DNA of 64,000 bases, taken from G965212005 sp965212005 (GTDB taxonomy: Bacteria; Pseudomonadota; Gammaproteobacteria; Porifericomitales; Porifericomitaceae). Under the pieces are notes generated by a model. The model saw only the letters and a list, made by a program, of their open reading frames with translations. It had not been told where the DNA came from and ran no database searches. The translations under genes were made by a program, and so were the position numbers. The stretch covers positions 2,356,001 to 2,420,000 of the forward strand of contig OZ243038.1 in NCBI GenBank assembly GCA_965212005.1, read 5' to 3'. Of the stretch, positions 51,781-61,039 are shown piece by piece (within the stretch, counting starts at the first letter, position 1; every line of letters starts with the position of its first letter).

Positions 51781-52647
51781 ATGTCTGCAGCAAAAGAAAT
51801 TCGCCGCAAGATCGGCAGCGTAAAGAACACGCAGAAGATTACCAAGGCGATGGAGATGGTGTCTGCCAGCAAGATGCGTAAGACGCAAGCGCGGATGTGG
51901 GCCGCCCGTCCTTACGCCGAGAAAATTCGCGGCGTTATTGCCCACTTGGGACTGGCTGCCTCCGAGTACCGGCATCCTTTTATGCAGCAGCGCACCCAGT
52001 TTCAGCGCCTGGGCCTGCTCATTGTTTCCACTGACCGTGGGCTATGCGGCGGGTTGAATTCCAACCTGTTTCGGGCAGTAATACGTGAAATGCAGGCCTG
52101 GGACAGCCAGGGTATTCGTGTGGCTTTGGGCGTGATCGGTCGCAAAGCCATTGGCTTTTTCAGCCTGATCGGCGCCAACATCAGCACCCAGCTGACCCAG
52201 GTCGGCGATGAACCGAAGCTGGAATCCCTGATCGGAACCATAGAACCCATGCTGGCCTCCTACCGGGAAGGACACATCGATCGTCTTTGTGTGGCGTACA
52301 ACCGCTTTGTCAATTCGATGACGCAGGAGCCGATAATCGAGCAGATATTGCCTTTGCCGCCGGCCAAGGAAGAAGCTCTGCGTTTTCATTGGGACTATAT
52401 TTACGAGCCGGACGCGCAAGCCGTGCTGGATCAGCTGCTCAGGAATTACATTGATTCGCTGATCTACCAGTGCGTGGTGGAAAACGTCGCCTGCGAACAG
52501 GCGGCGCGCATGGTGGCCATGAAGAGCGCGTCTGATAACGCCGGCAAGCTCATCGATGAGCTCCAGTTGGTATACAACAAGGCCCGTCAAGCTTCCATTA
52601 CCCAGGAACTTTCCGAAATCGTGGGCGGCGCCGCAGCGATCTCCTAG
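51781..52647 (+). CDS. atpG: ATP synthase F1 subunit gamma
   Basis: Gamma is the central rotating shaft. The N-terminal helix AAKEIRRKIGSVKNTQKITKAMEMVSASKMRK and the C-terminal helix AARMVAMKSASDNAGKLIDELQLVYNKARQASIT are conserved, and STDRGLCGGLNSNLF lies between. Length is 288 residues. Confidence 0.97.
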   Translation: MSAAKEIRRKIGSVKNTQKITKAMEMVSASKMRKTQARMWAARPYAEKIRGVIAHLGLAASEYRHPFMQQRTQFQRLGLLIVSTDRGLCGGLNSNLFRAVIREMQAWDSQGIRVALGVIGRKAIGFFSLIGANISTQLTQVGDEPKLESLIGTIEPMLASYREGHIDRLCVAYNRFVNSMTQEPIIEQILPLPPAKEEALRFHWDYIYEPDAQAVLDQLLRNYIDSLIYQCVVENVACEQAARMVAMKSASDNAGKLIDELQLVYNKARQASITQELSEIVGGAAAIS

Positions 52648-52701
52648 GGAAGGCCCTGAGTACAAATTACAGAATTACAGGCTGAATAGAGGTTATTTTT
52701 T

Positions 52702-54081
52702 ATGAGTTCAGGAGAGATCGTCCAGATCATCGGTGCCGTGGTGGACGTGGAATTCCCCCGTGATGCGATTCCCAATATTTACCATGCGCTGCACGTGCAA
52801 GGTGACATCGCCACCACGTTGGAGGTGCAGCAGCAGTTGGGCGACGGCGTAGTGCGTACCATTGCACTCGGCAGCACCGACGGCCTGCGCCGCGGCGTTG
52901 AAGTGAAAAACAGCGGTGCCCCGATCTCCATCCCGGTCGGCGTGTCGACGCTGGGGAGAATTATGAACGTGCTCGGTGAGCCCATCGACGAAGCCGGGGA
53001 GATCCAGACGGACGAGCGCATGCCGATCCACCGGGAGGCGCCGGAGTTTACCGACCTGACCCCTGCCACTGAGTTGCTGGAGACGGGCATCAAGGTGATC
53101 GATCTCATCTGTCCCTTCGCCAAGGGAGGCAAGGTCGGCCTGTTTGGCGGAGCAGGGGTTGGCAAGACCGTGAACATGATGGAGTTGATCCGCAACATCG
53201 CGCTTGAGCACAGCGGCTTTTCCGTTTTTGCCGGGGTGGGGGAACGTACCCGCGAGGGCAACGACTTCTACAACGAAATGAAAGAGTCCAAGGTGCTGGA
53301 CAAGGTTTCGCTGGTTTACGGGCAGATGAATGAGCCGCCCGGAAACCGGCTGCGGGTTGGCCTGTCCGGCCTCACGCTGGCAGAGAAATTCCGCGATGAC
53401 GGGAGCGACGTGCTGTTGTTTATCGACAACATCTACCGCTTTACCCTGGCCGGGGTGGAGTGTTCCGCCCTGTTGGGACGCATGCCTTCCGCAGTGGGCT
53501 ACCAGCCGACCCTGGCCGAGGAGATGGGCCGGCTGCAAGAGCGCATTACGTCGACCAAGGTGGGCTCCATTACCTCCATTCAGGCGGTGTACGTGCCTGC
53601 TGACGACCTGACGGATCCTTCGCCGGCAACCACCTTTGCGCACTTGGACGCCACCGTGGTGCTGTCTCGTCAGATCGCTGAATTGGGCATTTATCCGGCG
53701 GTGGACCCGCTGGATTCCACCAGCCGACAGCTGGATCCGCTGGTGATCGGTCAAGAGCACTACGACACCGCCCGTGCGATGCAGAATACCTTGCAGCGCT
53801 ACAAGGAACTGCGTGACATCATCGCCATTTTGGGCATGGATGAGCTCTCTGAGGAGGATAAGCTGATCGTCTCCCGGGCGCGCAAGATTCAGCGTTTTCT
53901 GTCGCAACCCTATTTCGTTGCCGAGGTCTTTACCGGACAGCCAGGCGTATACGTGCCGCTAAAGGAAAGCATCCGCGGGTTCAAGGAGATCGTTGACGGT
54001 AAGCACGACGCGTTGCCGGAGCAGGCGTTTTACATGGTGGGCACTATCGAAGACGCTGTGAAAAAAGCCGCCGACCTGTAG
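52702..54081 (+). CDS. atpD: ATP synthase F1 subunit beta
   Basis: Beta carries the catalytic sites. The Walker A motif GGAGVGKTVNMMELI (near residues 149-163) has the essential Lys. GERTREGNDFYNEMKES, the Walker B region VLLFIDNIYRFT and the DELSEEDKL loop follow. VYVPADDLTDPSPATTF is intact. FIDNIYRF replaces the near-universal FIDNIFRF (Phe to Tyr), a conservative change. Length is 459 residues. It precedes atpC by 10 bp. Confidence 0.98.
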   Translation: MSSGEIVQIIGAVVDVEFPRDAIPNIYHALHVQGDIATTLEVQQQLGDGVVRTIALGSTDGLRRGVEVKNSGAPISIPVGVSTLGRIMNVLGEPIDEAGEIQTDERMPIHREAPEFTDLTPATELLETGIKVIDLICPFAKGGKVGLFGGAGVGKTVNMMELIRNIALEHSGFSVFAGVGERTREGNDFYNEMKESKVLDKVSLVYGQMNEPPGNRLRVGLSGLTLAEKFRDDGSDVLLFIDNIYRFTLAGVECSALLGRMPSAVGYQPTLAEEMGRLQERITSTKVGSITSIQAVYVPADDLTDPSPATTFAHLDATVVLSRQIAELGIYPAVDPLDSTSRQLDPLVIGQEHYDTARAMQNTLQRYKELRDIIAILGMDELSEEDKLIVSRARKIQRFLSQPYFVAEVFTGQPGVYVPLKESIRGFKEIVDGKHDALPEQAFYMVGTIEDAVKKAADL

Positions 54082-54091
54082 CGATTGGCCC

Positions 54092-54520
54092 ATGAGCGTC
54101 AATATGCAAATCTATATCGTCAGCGCCGAGCGTGAGATCTACACGGGCACAGCGAAGATGGTTTTTGCCCCCGCTATCATGGGCGAGGTCGGTATTGCCC
54201 CGGGCCATACCGCCTTTCTTTCGCAGCTCGGTCCGGGCGAAGTGCGCGTGCAGGACGTGGATGGCGGGGAGCAGGCTTTTTATGTCTCGGGCGGCATTAT
54301 CGAAGTGCAGTCCAGCACGGTGACGGTGCTCTCCGATACGGCGGTGCGTGCGGAAGACCTGGACGAGGCCGCAGTGTTGCAGGCCCGGCAGAATGCCGAG
54401 CGTGCGTTCCACGAGCGGGAGGCTAAAGTCGATTATGCCGCCGCACAGGCGCAGCTCGCCGCCGCCGTGGCCCAGTTTCACACGCTCCAGCGACTGCGCC
54501 GCCGCGCGGGCCGTTCCTGA
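54092..54520 (+). CDS. atpC: ATP synthase F1 subunit epsilon
   Basis: Epsilon regulates ATP hydrolysis and links gamma to the c ring. The beta-sandwich N-domain begins IYIVSAEREIYTGTAKMV. GEVGIAPGHTAFLSQLGPGEV and FYVSGGIIEVQSSTVTVLSD follow, and the C-terminal helical hairpin is alanine/glutamate-rich. Length is 142 residues. It ends the atp operon, with glmU 298 bp downstream. Confidence 0.96.
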   Translation: MSVNMQIYIVSAEREIYTGTAKMVFAPAIMGEVGIAPGHTAFLSQLGPGEVRVQDVDGGEQAFYVSGGIIEVQSSTVTVLSDTAVRAEDLDEAAVLQARQNAERAFHEREAKVDYAAAQAQLAAAVAQFHTLQRLRRRAGRS

Positions 54521-54535
54521 GCCGGGCAGCACTGG

Positions 54536-54570
54536 GACTGGACCCGCGCATTATTTTGCCGCGTCCAGTC
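54536..54570 (+). terminator. Inverted repeat after atpC
   Basis: GACTGGAC (54536-54543) and GTCCAGTC (54563-54570) form a perfect 8-bp stem, 16 bp after the atpC stop. The loop includes a short T-run (TTATTTTG). No T-run follows the stem, so it may be a stabilising or weak terminator hairpin. The remaining gap to glmU shows no gene. Confidence 0.45.
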
Positions 54571-54818
54571 TGGGCTTTCCCCGGTGCGGCGCTTTTTCCG
54601 CGTTGGCGGCTCGCAAGGCGCCTGATTTCCCCTCATGGCAGCAGGGGGGCGTCGCCGGGCGCCCGCCGCCGAAATTTTGATGTACCACGGATACTCCCCT
54701 GGTGGCTTCCGAATGGCTGGCGCACAGGGAATGCGGGTGCCGCGAGCCTATCCCGATCCATCGGCCCATCCGCCCATCCGCCCCGCGCCACCGCTGCCGG
54801 CCTGGTCTCTTCCGGTGA

Positions 54819-56225
54819 GTGCCGCAGGCTGAAGCCGTGACCCTTCCGCAACCCCACGTCGTCATCCTGGCCGCGGGCCGTGGCGAGCGCATGCATTCGA
54901 GTTTGCCCAAGGTGTTGCACCCGCTGGCCGGACGACCCTTGATAGAGCACGTCTACCGCAGCGCCGCACAGCTGGGTCCACGGGCAATCTATATCGTTCA
55001 TGGGCAAGACGGAAAATTGCTGCGCCAGCGGCTGTCTCATCTTGATGCTGATTGGGTCTTACAGCAGCGCCCGCTCGGAACCGGGCACGCGCTGATGCAG
55101 GCCCTGCCCCGCGTGCCGGAGGCGGAGCCGGTGTTGGTCTTATGCGCGGACGTTCCCTTGCTGCGTCCTGAGACTCTGCGCCGCCTGCTGGCGGGTGTTT
55201 GCCAGGAGGCCGGGCACGGAGGACTCGCCCTGTTGAGTGCCGAGCTGCCGGATCCTTCCGGGTATGGCCGTGTCCTGCGTGATGCGCGGGGCGTCCTTGC
55301 AGGCATCATGGAAGAGCGTGACGCGAGCCCCGAACAGCGCGCCATCGGTGAAGTTTGTGCCGGCACCTGGGCATCTGCCCGTGCCTCCGATCTGAGCCGT
55401 TGGCTGCAGGGATTGCACTCCCGCAACGCCCAGGGCGAATATTACCTGGGGGACGTGGTGGCGCCCGCGCAAGCCGAGGGGTACCCGGTGCTTGCCGTCC
55501 CCGCTTCAGACCCGCTGGAGGTGCAGGGCGTCAACAGCCGCCTGCAATTGGCCCAGTTGGAGCGCCAGTTTCAATTACAGCAGGCCCGGGAATTAATGGA
55601 GCGGGGCGTCACTTTGCTGGATCCAGCGCGTTTTGATCTGCGCGGAGAAGTAAGGGGAGGGTTAGATGCACAGATCGACGTCAATGTGATCCTGCAGGGA
55701 GTGGTGCAGTTGGGACCGGGCGTGCAGATCGGCAGCAATTGCCTGATCCACGACAGCGTGATCGGTGCTGGCACGCATATTTTGCCAAACAGCATGATTG
55801 ATCAAGCCGAGATCGGAGCGCGTTGCCGCCTGGGACCGTTTTGCCGCATTCGCCCCGGCAGTCAGCTTGAGGAGGAGGTGCAGGTCGGCAACTTCGTCGA
55901 ACTCAAGCGGGCGGAAGTAGGTGCATCCACCAAAATCAATCACCTGAGCTACGTCGGAGACGCCAGCCTGGGATCGCAGGTCAACGTCGGCTGCGGCACG
56001 ATCACTTGCAACTATGACGGCGCCGACAAGCACCGCACGCAGATCGGCAACGACGTCTTTATTGGCTCCGGCACGCAATTGATTGCACCCCTGTGCCTTG
56101 GAGATGGAACTACGGTTGCCGCGGGCACCACCGTCACCGCCAGTGTAGAGGGAGGGGGATTAGTCATTGGCCGCAGCCGCCAGCGCCGTCTCCCGGCCTG
56201 GAAACGCCCCGGGAAACGCCGTTGA
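54819..56225 (+). CDS. glmU: Bifunctional UDP-GlcNAc pyrophosphorylase / GlcN-1-P acetyltransferase
   Basis: GlmU makes UDP-N-acetylglucosamine for cell wall and lipid A. The uridyltransferase domain has ILAAGRGERMHSSLPKVLHPLAGRP (G-x-G-T-R-M family loop with Glu for Thr), GTGHALMQALP and LCADVPLLRPETL. The C-terminal left-handed beta-helix acetyltransferase contains GPFCRIRPGSQLEEEVQVGNFVELKRAEVG and NVGCGTITCNYDGADKH, then IGNDVFIGSGTQLIAPL. Length is 468 residues. The start is GTG 54819. An alternative GTG at 54837 is possible. Confidence 0.96.
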   Translation: MPQAEAVTLPQPHVVILAAGRGERMHSSLPKVLHPLAGRPLIEHVYRSAAQLGPRAIYIVHGQDGKLLRQRLSHLDADWVLQQRPLGTGHALMQALPRVPEAEPVLVLCADVPLLRPETLRRLLAGVCQEAGHGGLALLSAELPDPSGYGRVLRDARGVLAGIMEERDASPEQRAIGEVCAGTWASARASDLSRWLQGLHSRNAQGEYYLGDVVAPAQAEGYPVLAVPASDPLEVQGVNSRLQLAQLERQFQLQQARELMERGVTLLDPARFDLRGEVRGGLDAQIDVNVILQGVVQLGPGVQIGSNCLIHDSVIGAGTHILPNSMIDQAEIGARCRLGPFCRIRPGSQLEEEVQVGNFVELKRAEVGASTKINHLSYVGDASLGSQVNVGCGTITCNYDGADKHRTQIGNDVFIGSGTQLIAPLCLGDGTTVAAGTTVTASVEGGGLVIGRSRQRRLPAWKRPGKRR

Positions 56226-56341
56226 CCGGCGCGGCGTCTGACGGCGCACCGCAAGCGACTGCCTCCCGGGGCCGTTGCGTTGTCTGTTGCGGCACTCTAC
56301 AATGCAGTTATATCATTTCCGTTTGAATCAGCGTCTCTGCT

Positions 56342-57697
56342 TTGTCTTCCTCTGCCCAGCTTCCTACCGGTGACTTGCACCGAATCGTGATCGTAGGCGG
56401 TGGTGCCGGAGGCATGGAGCTTGCCACGCGCCTGGGCAAGCGTTTGGGGAGCAAGCGCCTCGCCGAGATCGTCCTGGTGGACTATCGCATGACGCATCTA
56501 TGGAAGCCACTGCTGCACGAGGTCGCGGCGGGTACCCTGCTGACTCACGAAGACGAAGTGCATTACCTGGTCCAGGCTTTCCATCATCACTTCAAACTGC
56601 GCCTGGGCAAAATGGATCTCCTGAACCGGAAAGAGCACAACATCGATCTGGCTCCCAGCGTCGATCGGCACGGTCGGGAATTCGCGCGGCGGCGCACCCT
56701 GCATTACGACACGTTGGTGATTGCCACGGGAAGCCAGTGCAATGACTTCGGCATTTCCGGCGTAGCCGAGCATTGCCATTTTCTGGATCATCACGATCAG
56801 GCATTGGCATTTAATGAAAATCTGCTCCGCAACTACTACCTGGCCCAGACCGGCGGCGAGTCGCTGCGGCCTGGCCAGTTGCACGTTGCCATTGCCGGCG
56901 CCGGCGCCACCGGCGTGGAATTGGCGGCAGAATTGCACAATGCCACCCGGCAGTTGGTGGAATACGGACTGGACCGCATTCAGGCAGAGCGGGACGTGAA
57001 GATCACCCTGATCGAGGCAGCGGACCGGCTGCTGCCGGCGTTGCCGGAGCGCTTATCGGTGCAGGCGGAAAACCAGTTGCAGGCGTTGGGCATCAAGCTG
57101 TTGAAGAATTGCCGTATTACCGGGGCGGACGCGGAGGGGTACACCATTGGGGAAGGAGAGAACGCGCGCACAGTCTCGGCGGAGTTGAAAGTCTGGGCGG
57201 CCGGCATCAAGGCGCCCGACTTCCTGAAAGATCTGGACGGCCTGGAGAGTAACCGCATCAATCAACTGGTAGTGAAGGAAACCCTGCAAACCACCCGGGA
57301 TCCGGACGTCTTCGCCATCGGCGATAGTGCCCAGTTCACCATGCCGGGAGCAGAGCGACCGGTGCCCCCCAGGGCGATGGTTGCCTACCAGCAGGCATCT
57401 TTGCTGGCGGATAATTTATGCCGCAGGGTGCGCGGTGAGCCTCTACAACCTTATCGCTACGTGGATTATGGCTCTTTAATCAACCTGAGCCGTTACGCCA
57501 CCGTGGGAAACCTGATGGGGAACTTTATGCATAAATTCAACCCCAATATCTTCGTGGAAGGTCTGCTGGCAAAACTCTTCTACCTGAGCCTGTACAAGCG
57601 CCACCAGATTTCCCTGCAGGGTCTGCCCCGCGTAGCCATGCGCACCGTGTCGGACCTGCTGACCCGCAAAGGCAAGCCCCTGGTCAAACTGCATTGA
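56342..57697 (+). CDS. ndh: Type II NADH dehydrogenase
   Basis: Ndh is a single-subunit, non-proton-pumping NADH:quinone oxidoreductase on the inner-membrane face. The FAD motif RIVIVGGGAGGMELATRLGKRL is N-terminal, LVIATGSQCNDFGISG follows, and the NADH motif is VAIAGAGATGVELAAEL. The later FAIGDSAQF and the C-terminal LINLSRYATVGNLMGNF / KRHQISLQG region, where membrane binding occurs, are present. The start is TTG at 56342 (SSSAQLPTGDLHR), giving 451 residues. It lies downstream of glmU with 116 bp between. Confidence 0.92.
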   Translation: MSSSAQLPTGDLHRIVIVGGGAGGMELATRLGKRLGSKRLAEIVLVDYRMTHLWKPLLHEVAAGTLLTHEDEVHYLVQAFHHHFKLRLGKMDLLNRKEHNIDLAPSVDRHGREFARRRTLHYDTLVIATGSQCNDFGISGVAEHCHFLDHHDQALAFNENLLRNYYLAQTGGESLRPGQLHVAIAGAGATGVELAAELHNATRQLVEYGLDRIQAERDVKITLIEAADRLLPALPERLSVQAENQLQALGIKLLKNCRITGADAEGYTIGEGENARTVSAELKVWAAGIKAPDFLKDLDGLESNRINQLVVKETLQTTRDPDVFAIGDSAQFTMPGAERPVPPRAMVAYQQASLLADNLCRRVRGEPLQPYRYVDYGSLINLSRYATVGNLMGNFMHKFNPNIFVEGLLAKLFYLSLYKRHQISLQGLPRVAMRTVSDLLTRKGKPLVKLH

Positions 57698-57777
57698 CCT
57701 TGCCGGGGCAGCCCCTGCGACCGTAGCGCAGACCGACCCGGCTCTCTTTGCAGTAAGGAGCGCTGCCGCGCGGGAGA

Positions 57778-58362
57778 TCAGCGTGGTTTGTTTCCCTGGC
57801 CAACAGTGAAAATGTAAGAAGAGTAGTTTTCCGTCGTTTTTATGTAGTACTGGTCGGCGTTTGCCCAGTGGAGCTTTACCTCTGCGCCGTTATAGGGAAT
57901 GGAATATGCCTCTTTGCCGCCGCTTTTGTAGCGGCGCAGCGACATGAAGTCGCCCTGATCATAGTAGCGAGAGCAGAAGTTGTACAGGTGGTTGTAAGTA
58001 TCGGCTTCCATCTGCTGATCGCTTTTGGCGGCTTTGATTTGGGCTTTTAATTCCTTAACCTTGGGGGCGATTTCGGGGTCGAAACCCAAGTTTTTTGCTT
58101 CTCCAACAGCCTTGTCAAATAGTTCTTTGAGTGATGAAATGTCGGATGCGGCAATCTCTCCCAACGCCTCAGTGACCTGCGGCAGCAGGTGATTATCCAG
58201 AAAGTCACCGACCTCGGCACTTTTGTACGCCATGATGCGATACAAGCCAAAATCCAAATCACCGCGATCGAGTTGGAACAACTCGCGCAGTTTCTCTTTC
58301 AGTTTGGAGAGGTTTTCTTGAGTTTTTATCGGTTTACTATCCACGATTTTGCTCCTCGGCAT
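57778..58362 (-). pseudogene. Truncated N-terminal fragment of a DNA methyltransferase (type III/Mod-like)
   Basis: The 194 residues match the N-terminal domain of large adenine-specific DNA methyltransferases of type III-like restriction-modification systems. Recognisable parts are LKEKLRELFQLDRGDLDFGLYRIM, FLDNHLLPQV, TYNHLYNFCSRYYDQGDFMSLRRYK and VKLHWANADQYYIKTTE. Such proteins are usually 600-1000 residues and continue into the catalytic methylase. Here the frame ends abruptly after IFTVGQGNKPR, and no SAM or catalytic motif is present. The DNA is visibly richer in A and T than its neighbours. It begins 216 bp beyond the 3' end of tRNA-Ser, so I read it as the remnant of an element integrated at that tRNA. 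Confidence 0.75.
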
Positions 58363-58577
58363 AGCTCTCTGCTTCCCCCATGCGGCCCCGCCCCTGGGGC
58401 AGGCCGGCTCCGACCCTTATCACGGGAAACCGCCGTTGAGCCGTTCGGTGCAGCGCCGTGACCCGTGCGGCGAGTTCATCTTTCTTAACATACTGAAGTT
58501 CATCAGGCAAAATTGCCCCGCAGTTGTTATCCGCCCTGGTAGTAGCGGCCGGAAGGCCCGGAAAGGATGGGCGGTTT

Positions 58578-58666
58578 TGGCGGAGAGAGTGGGATTCGAA
58601 CCCACGGATCGCAGTACGATCACTCGATTTCGAGTCGAGCCCATTCAACCGCTCTGGCATCTCTCC
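58578..58666 (-). tRNA. tRNA-Ser (anticodon CGA)
   Basis: Read on the minus strand, the 89-nt sequence starts GGAGAGATGCC and ends CTCTCTCCGCCA, with the CCA encoded. The acceptor stem GGAGAGA/TCTCTCC is perfect. The anticodon arm CTCGA-CTCGAAA-TCGAG gives anticodon CGA. The long variable arm (TGATCG/CGATC) and TTCGAATC T loop are typical of serine tRNA. It closely resembles E. coli tRNA-Ser(CGA). The methyltransferase remnant lies just past its 3' end. Confidence 0.95.
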
Positions 58667-58723
58667 CCGTGTTTTCGTCTGTGTTGCGTCCGGATGGGGT
58701 CGCCTGCCCGATCAGGCGTTGTT

Positions 58724-59917
58724 TCAGTTAAAGGGCAGCCATTTGGGAGGCTGCCCGGTAGCCGCCTGGGTGATGCTGAGCCGGGCGGCTGCTTGTGCCA
58801 ACAATCGGTCGGCATCCTTCAACTGCCGGGACTGGGCCGCCAGCAGGAACCAGTGGTACGCGATGGAGAAGTCCTGCTTGACTCCATGCCCCCGGGCATA
58901 CATCAGGCCCAGGCGGAGTTGGGCCTTGGGGTAGTCGTTGCGTGCGGCGCGTTCCAACCAATGGCGGCTCAGTTGATAGTCGGCGCCACCCCATTCGGAA
59001 CGGGCATATTGCTTGCCCAACTGGTACTGGGCTCGCGGGTAGCCGTTTTGTGCGGCTTGTTCCCACCAGTGCCTGGCCCGGGCGATGTCACAAGATACCC
59101 CGATACCGGCGTAGTAGCAAAGTCCCAAATTGTATTGCGCACGGGAATACCCTTGTTCGGCAGCCTGCCGATACCAATAGGCGGCCTGCGCATCGTTCTG
59201 CTCTACGCCGTCCGCGCCACCGGCGTATATCATTGCCAGGTTATATTGAGCCTTGGCGTATCCCTGTTCCGCGCCTCGGCGATACCAATAGGCCGCTTGC
59301 GAGTGATTGATCGGGGTGCCTAATCCCTGCGCATACAGGAGTCCCAGGTGCAGGCAGGATTTATGATAACCCTGTTCGGCTGAACGCCGATACCAGTGCA
59401 GGGCCTGGATGTAATCGGTTTCCGTTCCCAGGCCGCGTTCATACAGGTGCGCCAGGTTGAAGCATGCCTGCACGTTTCCGTCTCTGGCGGCGCGACGATA
59501 CCAGGCCAGGGCCTGTGTATAGTCCGGCTTGCCTTCGGTTCCCTGGAGGAAGTATTCGCCCAGGGCGACTTGAGCCCCTGTATGCCCCTGCTGTGCCGCC
59601 AAGCGTAGCCAACAGACGGCCAGCGTGGGGCAGGCAGGGGGGCCTTTTTGCAGTATATGCCCGATCCGGTAGCGTGCGGTCGCGCTGCCCAGGATGGATG
59701 CGCGCTGAAGCCACGTCGTTGCCGTGTCGCGCAAGCCGGACGGCACGGGGGACGTGACACAGTAGTCCGCAAGCTGCAGGCAGGACTCAACGTCGCCCTG
59801 CAACGCCTGCGTTTCCAGGATCCGGATACAAACGGGAATTCGATCCGGGGGATACTCGGTTTCGGCTGCATGGTCCAACGACCACTCCAGTGCAGGGGGA
59901 ATAGTCGCCGGGGCCAT
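58724..59917 (-). CDS. Cytoplasmic Sel1-repeat protein
   Basis: After about 75 N-terminal residues the protein consists of roughly eight Sel1-like repeats of about 36 residues, for example AQYNLAMIYAGGADG, AQYNLGLCYYAGIGVS and AQLRLGLMYARGHGVKQD. Each carries AxYWYRxAAEQG-type second helices. Sel1 repeats make alpha-solenoids that hold protein partners. No signal peptide is visible, so the protein is probably cytoplasmic. The function is unknown. Its start is 6 bp after the stop of the cNMP-binding/rhodanese gene on the same strand, indicating an operon that diverges from a protein kinase gene. It differs from the SPOR-linked, exported Sel1 protein at 16.4 kb. Confidence 0.88.
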   Translation of the reverse strand: MAPATIPPALEWSLDHAAETEYPPDRIPVCIRILETQALQGDVESCLQLADYCVTSPVPSGLRDTATTWLQRASILGSATARYRIGHILQKGPPACPTLAVCWLRLAAQQGHTGAQVALGEYFLQGTEGKPDYTQALAWYRRAARDGNVQACFNLAHLYERGLGTETDYIQALHWYRRSAEQGYHKSCLHLGLLYAQGLGTPINHSQAAYWYRRGAEQGYAKAQYNLAMIYAGGADGVEQNDAQAAYWYRQAAEQGYSRAQYNLGLCYYAGIGVSCDIARARHWWEQAAQNGYPRAQYQLGKQYARSEWGGADYQLSRHWLERAARNDYPKAQLRLGLMYARGHGVKQDFSIAYHWFLLAAQSRQLKDADRLLAQAAARLSITQAATGQPPKWLPFN

Positions 59918-59923
59918 GACGGG

Positions 59924-61039
59924 TTACTCCTCTTTATCGATGGACTGCAGTCCGCCTTCCACGTAGCAGGAATTAAACCCTCGCTGGGTCAGCAGGAAGG
60001 CGGCGGTAGAGCTCCGCTCGCCGGTGTCGCAACAAACGATATAGACTTTATCTCGCTCCAACTGGTCCATTTTCTTGCGCAGCAGGTGGATGGGTATGTT
60101 GATGGCGTCATTGACCGGCGTCGATTGTATTTCGCTGGGGAAACGCACGTCCAACCAGACCGCGGACTCTTCCTCGGCCTTTTTGCACGCCTGCTTGTAG
60201 GAGAGGCCGTTTAAGGTCGGCTTTCTGATCAGTTCCTCGAAGTTTTTCTTGGTCAGGCGCATCAGCACCCCGTTAGTGAGCATGACTACTGAAGCGTTGC
60301 GCATTCCCTTGGAAACCAGGGATTCTTCGCCAAAGCTGTCTCCGGTCTGTAGTTTGGCCCGTACCGCGGGCGGTTTGCCGGGGGCGATTTTTTGCACCAC
60401 CGCACAACGCCCTTCCCGGATTACATAGTAACTGTCGCCTTTTTCGCCCTGGCGGACAATTACCTGCTTGGGTTTGACTACATACTCCTCCATTACCTCG
60501 AACAGCTTATAGATGTTCGCTGTGGGGATTTTGCTGAACAGATCGGACTGCAGCATTTTGACCATCCAGTCGCCTTCTCCTTGTTCCTCCTGATCGCCGT
60601 CCTGTTGCAGCGATTGTACTGAAACCTTGCTTCCCTGCGCTTCCGAGCTGGGGGCGTCCTGTTGTTCTTTTTCCTGCAGGACGATGACCTTGTCGAGCAG
60701 ATGGCGGTTAATCAGAAGCATAGTCGCCTGGTCCGACTTTACTTTTGCGGAAAACCTCCTGGGCTGTAACTGGGCCAGGGCGTAGCGGGAGGTATCACTG
60801 TCGGCAGTGATCACGTTTTTAGCTTGCCCCCCCGCCTCTACTTGCAGTTCTCCCTGCAGCAGGTAGATAGAGAAGTGATCCTTGCCACCTTCCCTGAACA
60901 CGTAGGCGTTCTTATTGTAGTTGGTAATGTTTGCCTGCCGCATCGCCTGCCCCTGGAATTTGGGGTACAGCGAGTTAAACGGGATCAAGAGTTTTATCTT
61001 ATCCGCGTAGGGCGCCGAGGCATCTTTATTTTTCATCAC
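59924..61039 (-). CDS. Protein with two cyclic-nucleotide-binding-like domains and a rhodanese domain
   Basis: Residues about 15-125 form a divergent cNMP-binding-like fold (YVFREGGKDHFSIYLLQGELQVE). After a glutamine/glutamate-rich linker (about 126-158) comes a clear cNMP-binding domain, about 165-285. It has VIVRQGEKGDSYYVIREGRCAVV and the phosphate-binding-cassette-like GDSFGEESLVSKGMRNASV. The C-terminal 85 residues are a rhodanese domain (WLDVRFPSEI, then IVCCDTGERSS) with the candidate catalytic Cys337 in a six-residue CDTGER loop. The architecture suggests a cytoplasmic sensor coupling a cyclic nucleotide to sulphur or redox chemistry. The exact ligand is unknown. The start may be either of two adjacent ATGs. 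Confidence 0.88.
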   Translation of the reverse strand: MMKNKDASAPYADKIKLLIPFNSLYPKFQGQAMRQANITNYNKNAYVFREGGKDHFSIYLLQGELQVEAGGQAKNVITADSDTSRYALAQLQPRRFSAKVKSDQATMLLINRHLLDKVIVLQEKEQQDAPSSEAQGSKVSVQSLQQDGDQEEQGEGDWMVKMLQSDLFSKIPTANIYKLFEVMEEYVVKPKQVIVRQGEKGDSYYVIREGRCAVVQKIAPGKPPAVRAKLQTGDSFGEESLVSKGMRNASVVMLTNGVLMRLTKKNFEELIRKPTLNGLSYKQACKKAEEESAVWLDVRFPSEIQSTPVNDAINIPIHLLRKKMDQLERDKVYIVCCDTGERSSTAAFLLTQRGFNSCYVEGGLQSIDKEE

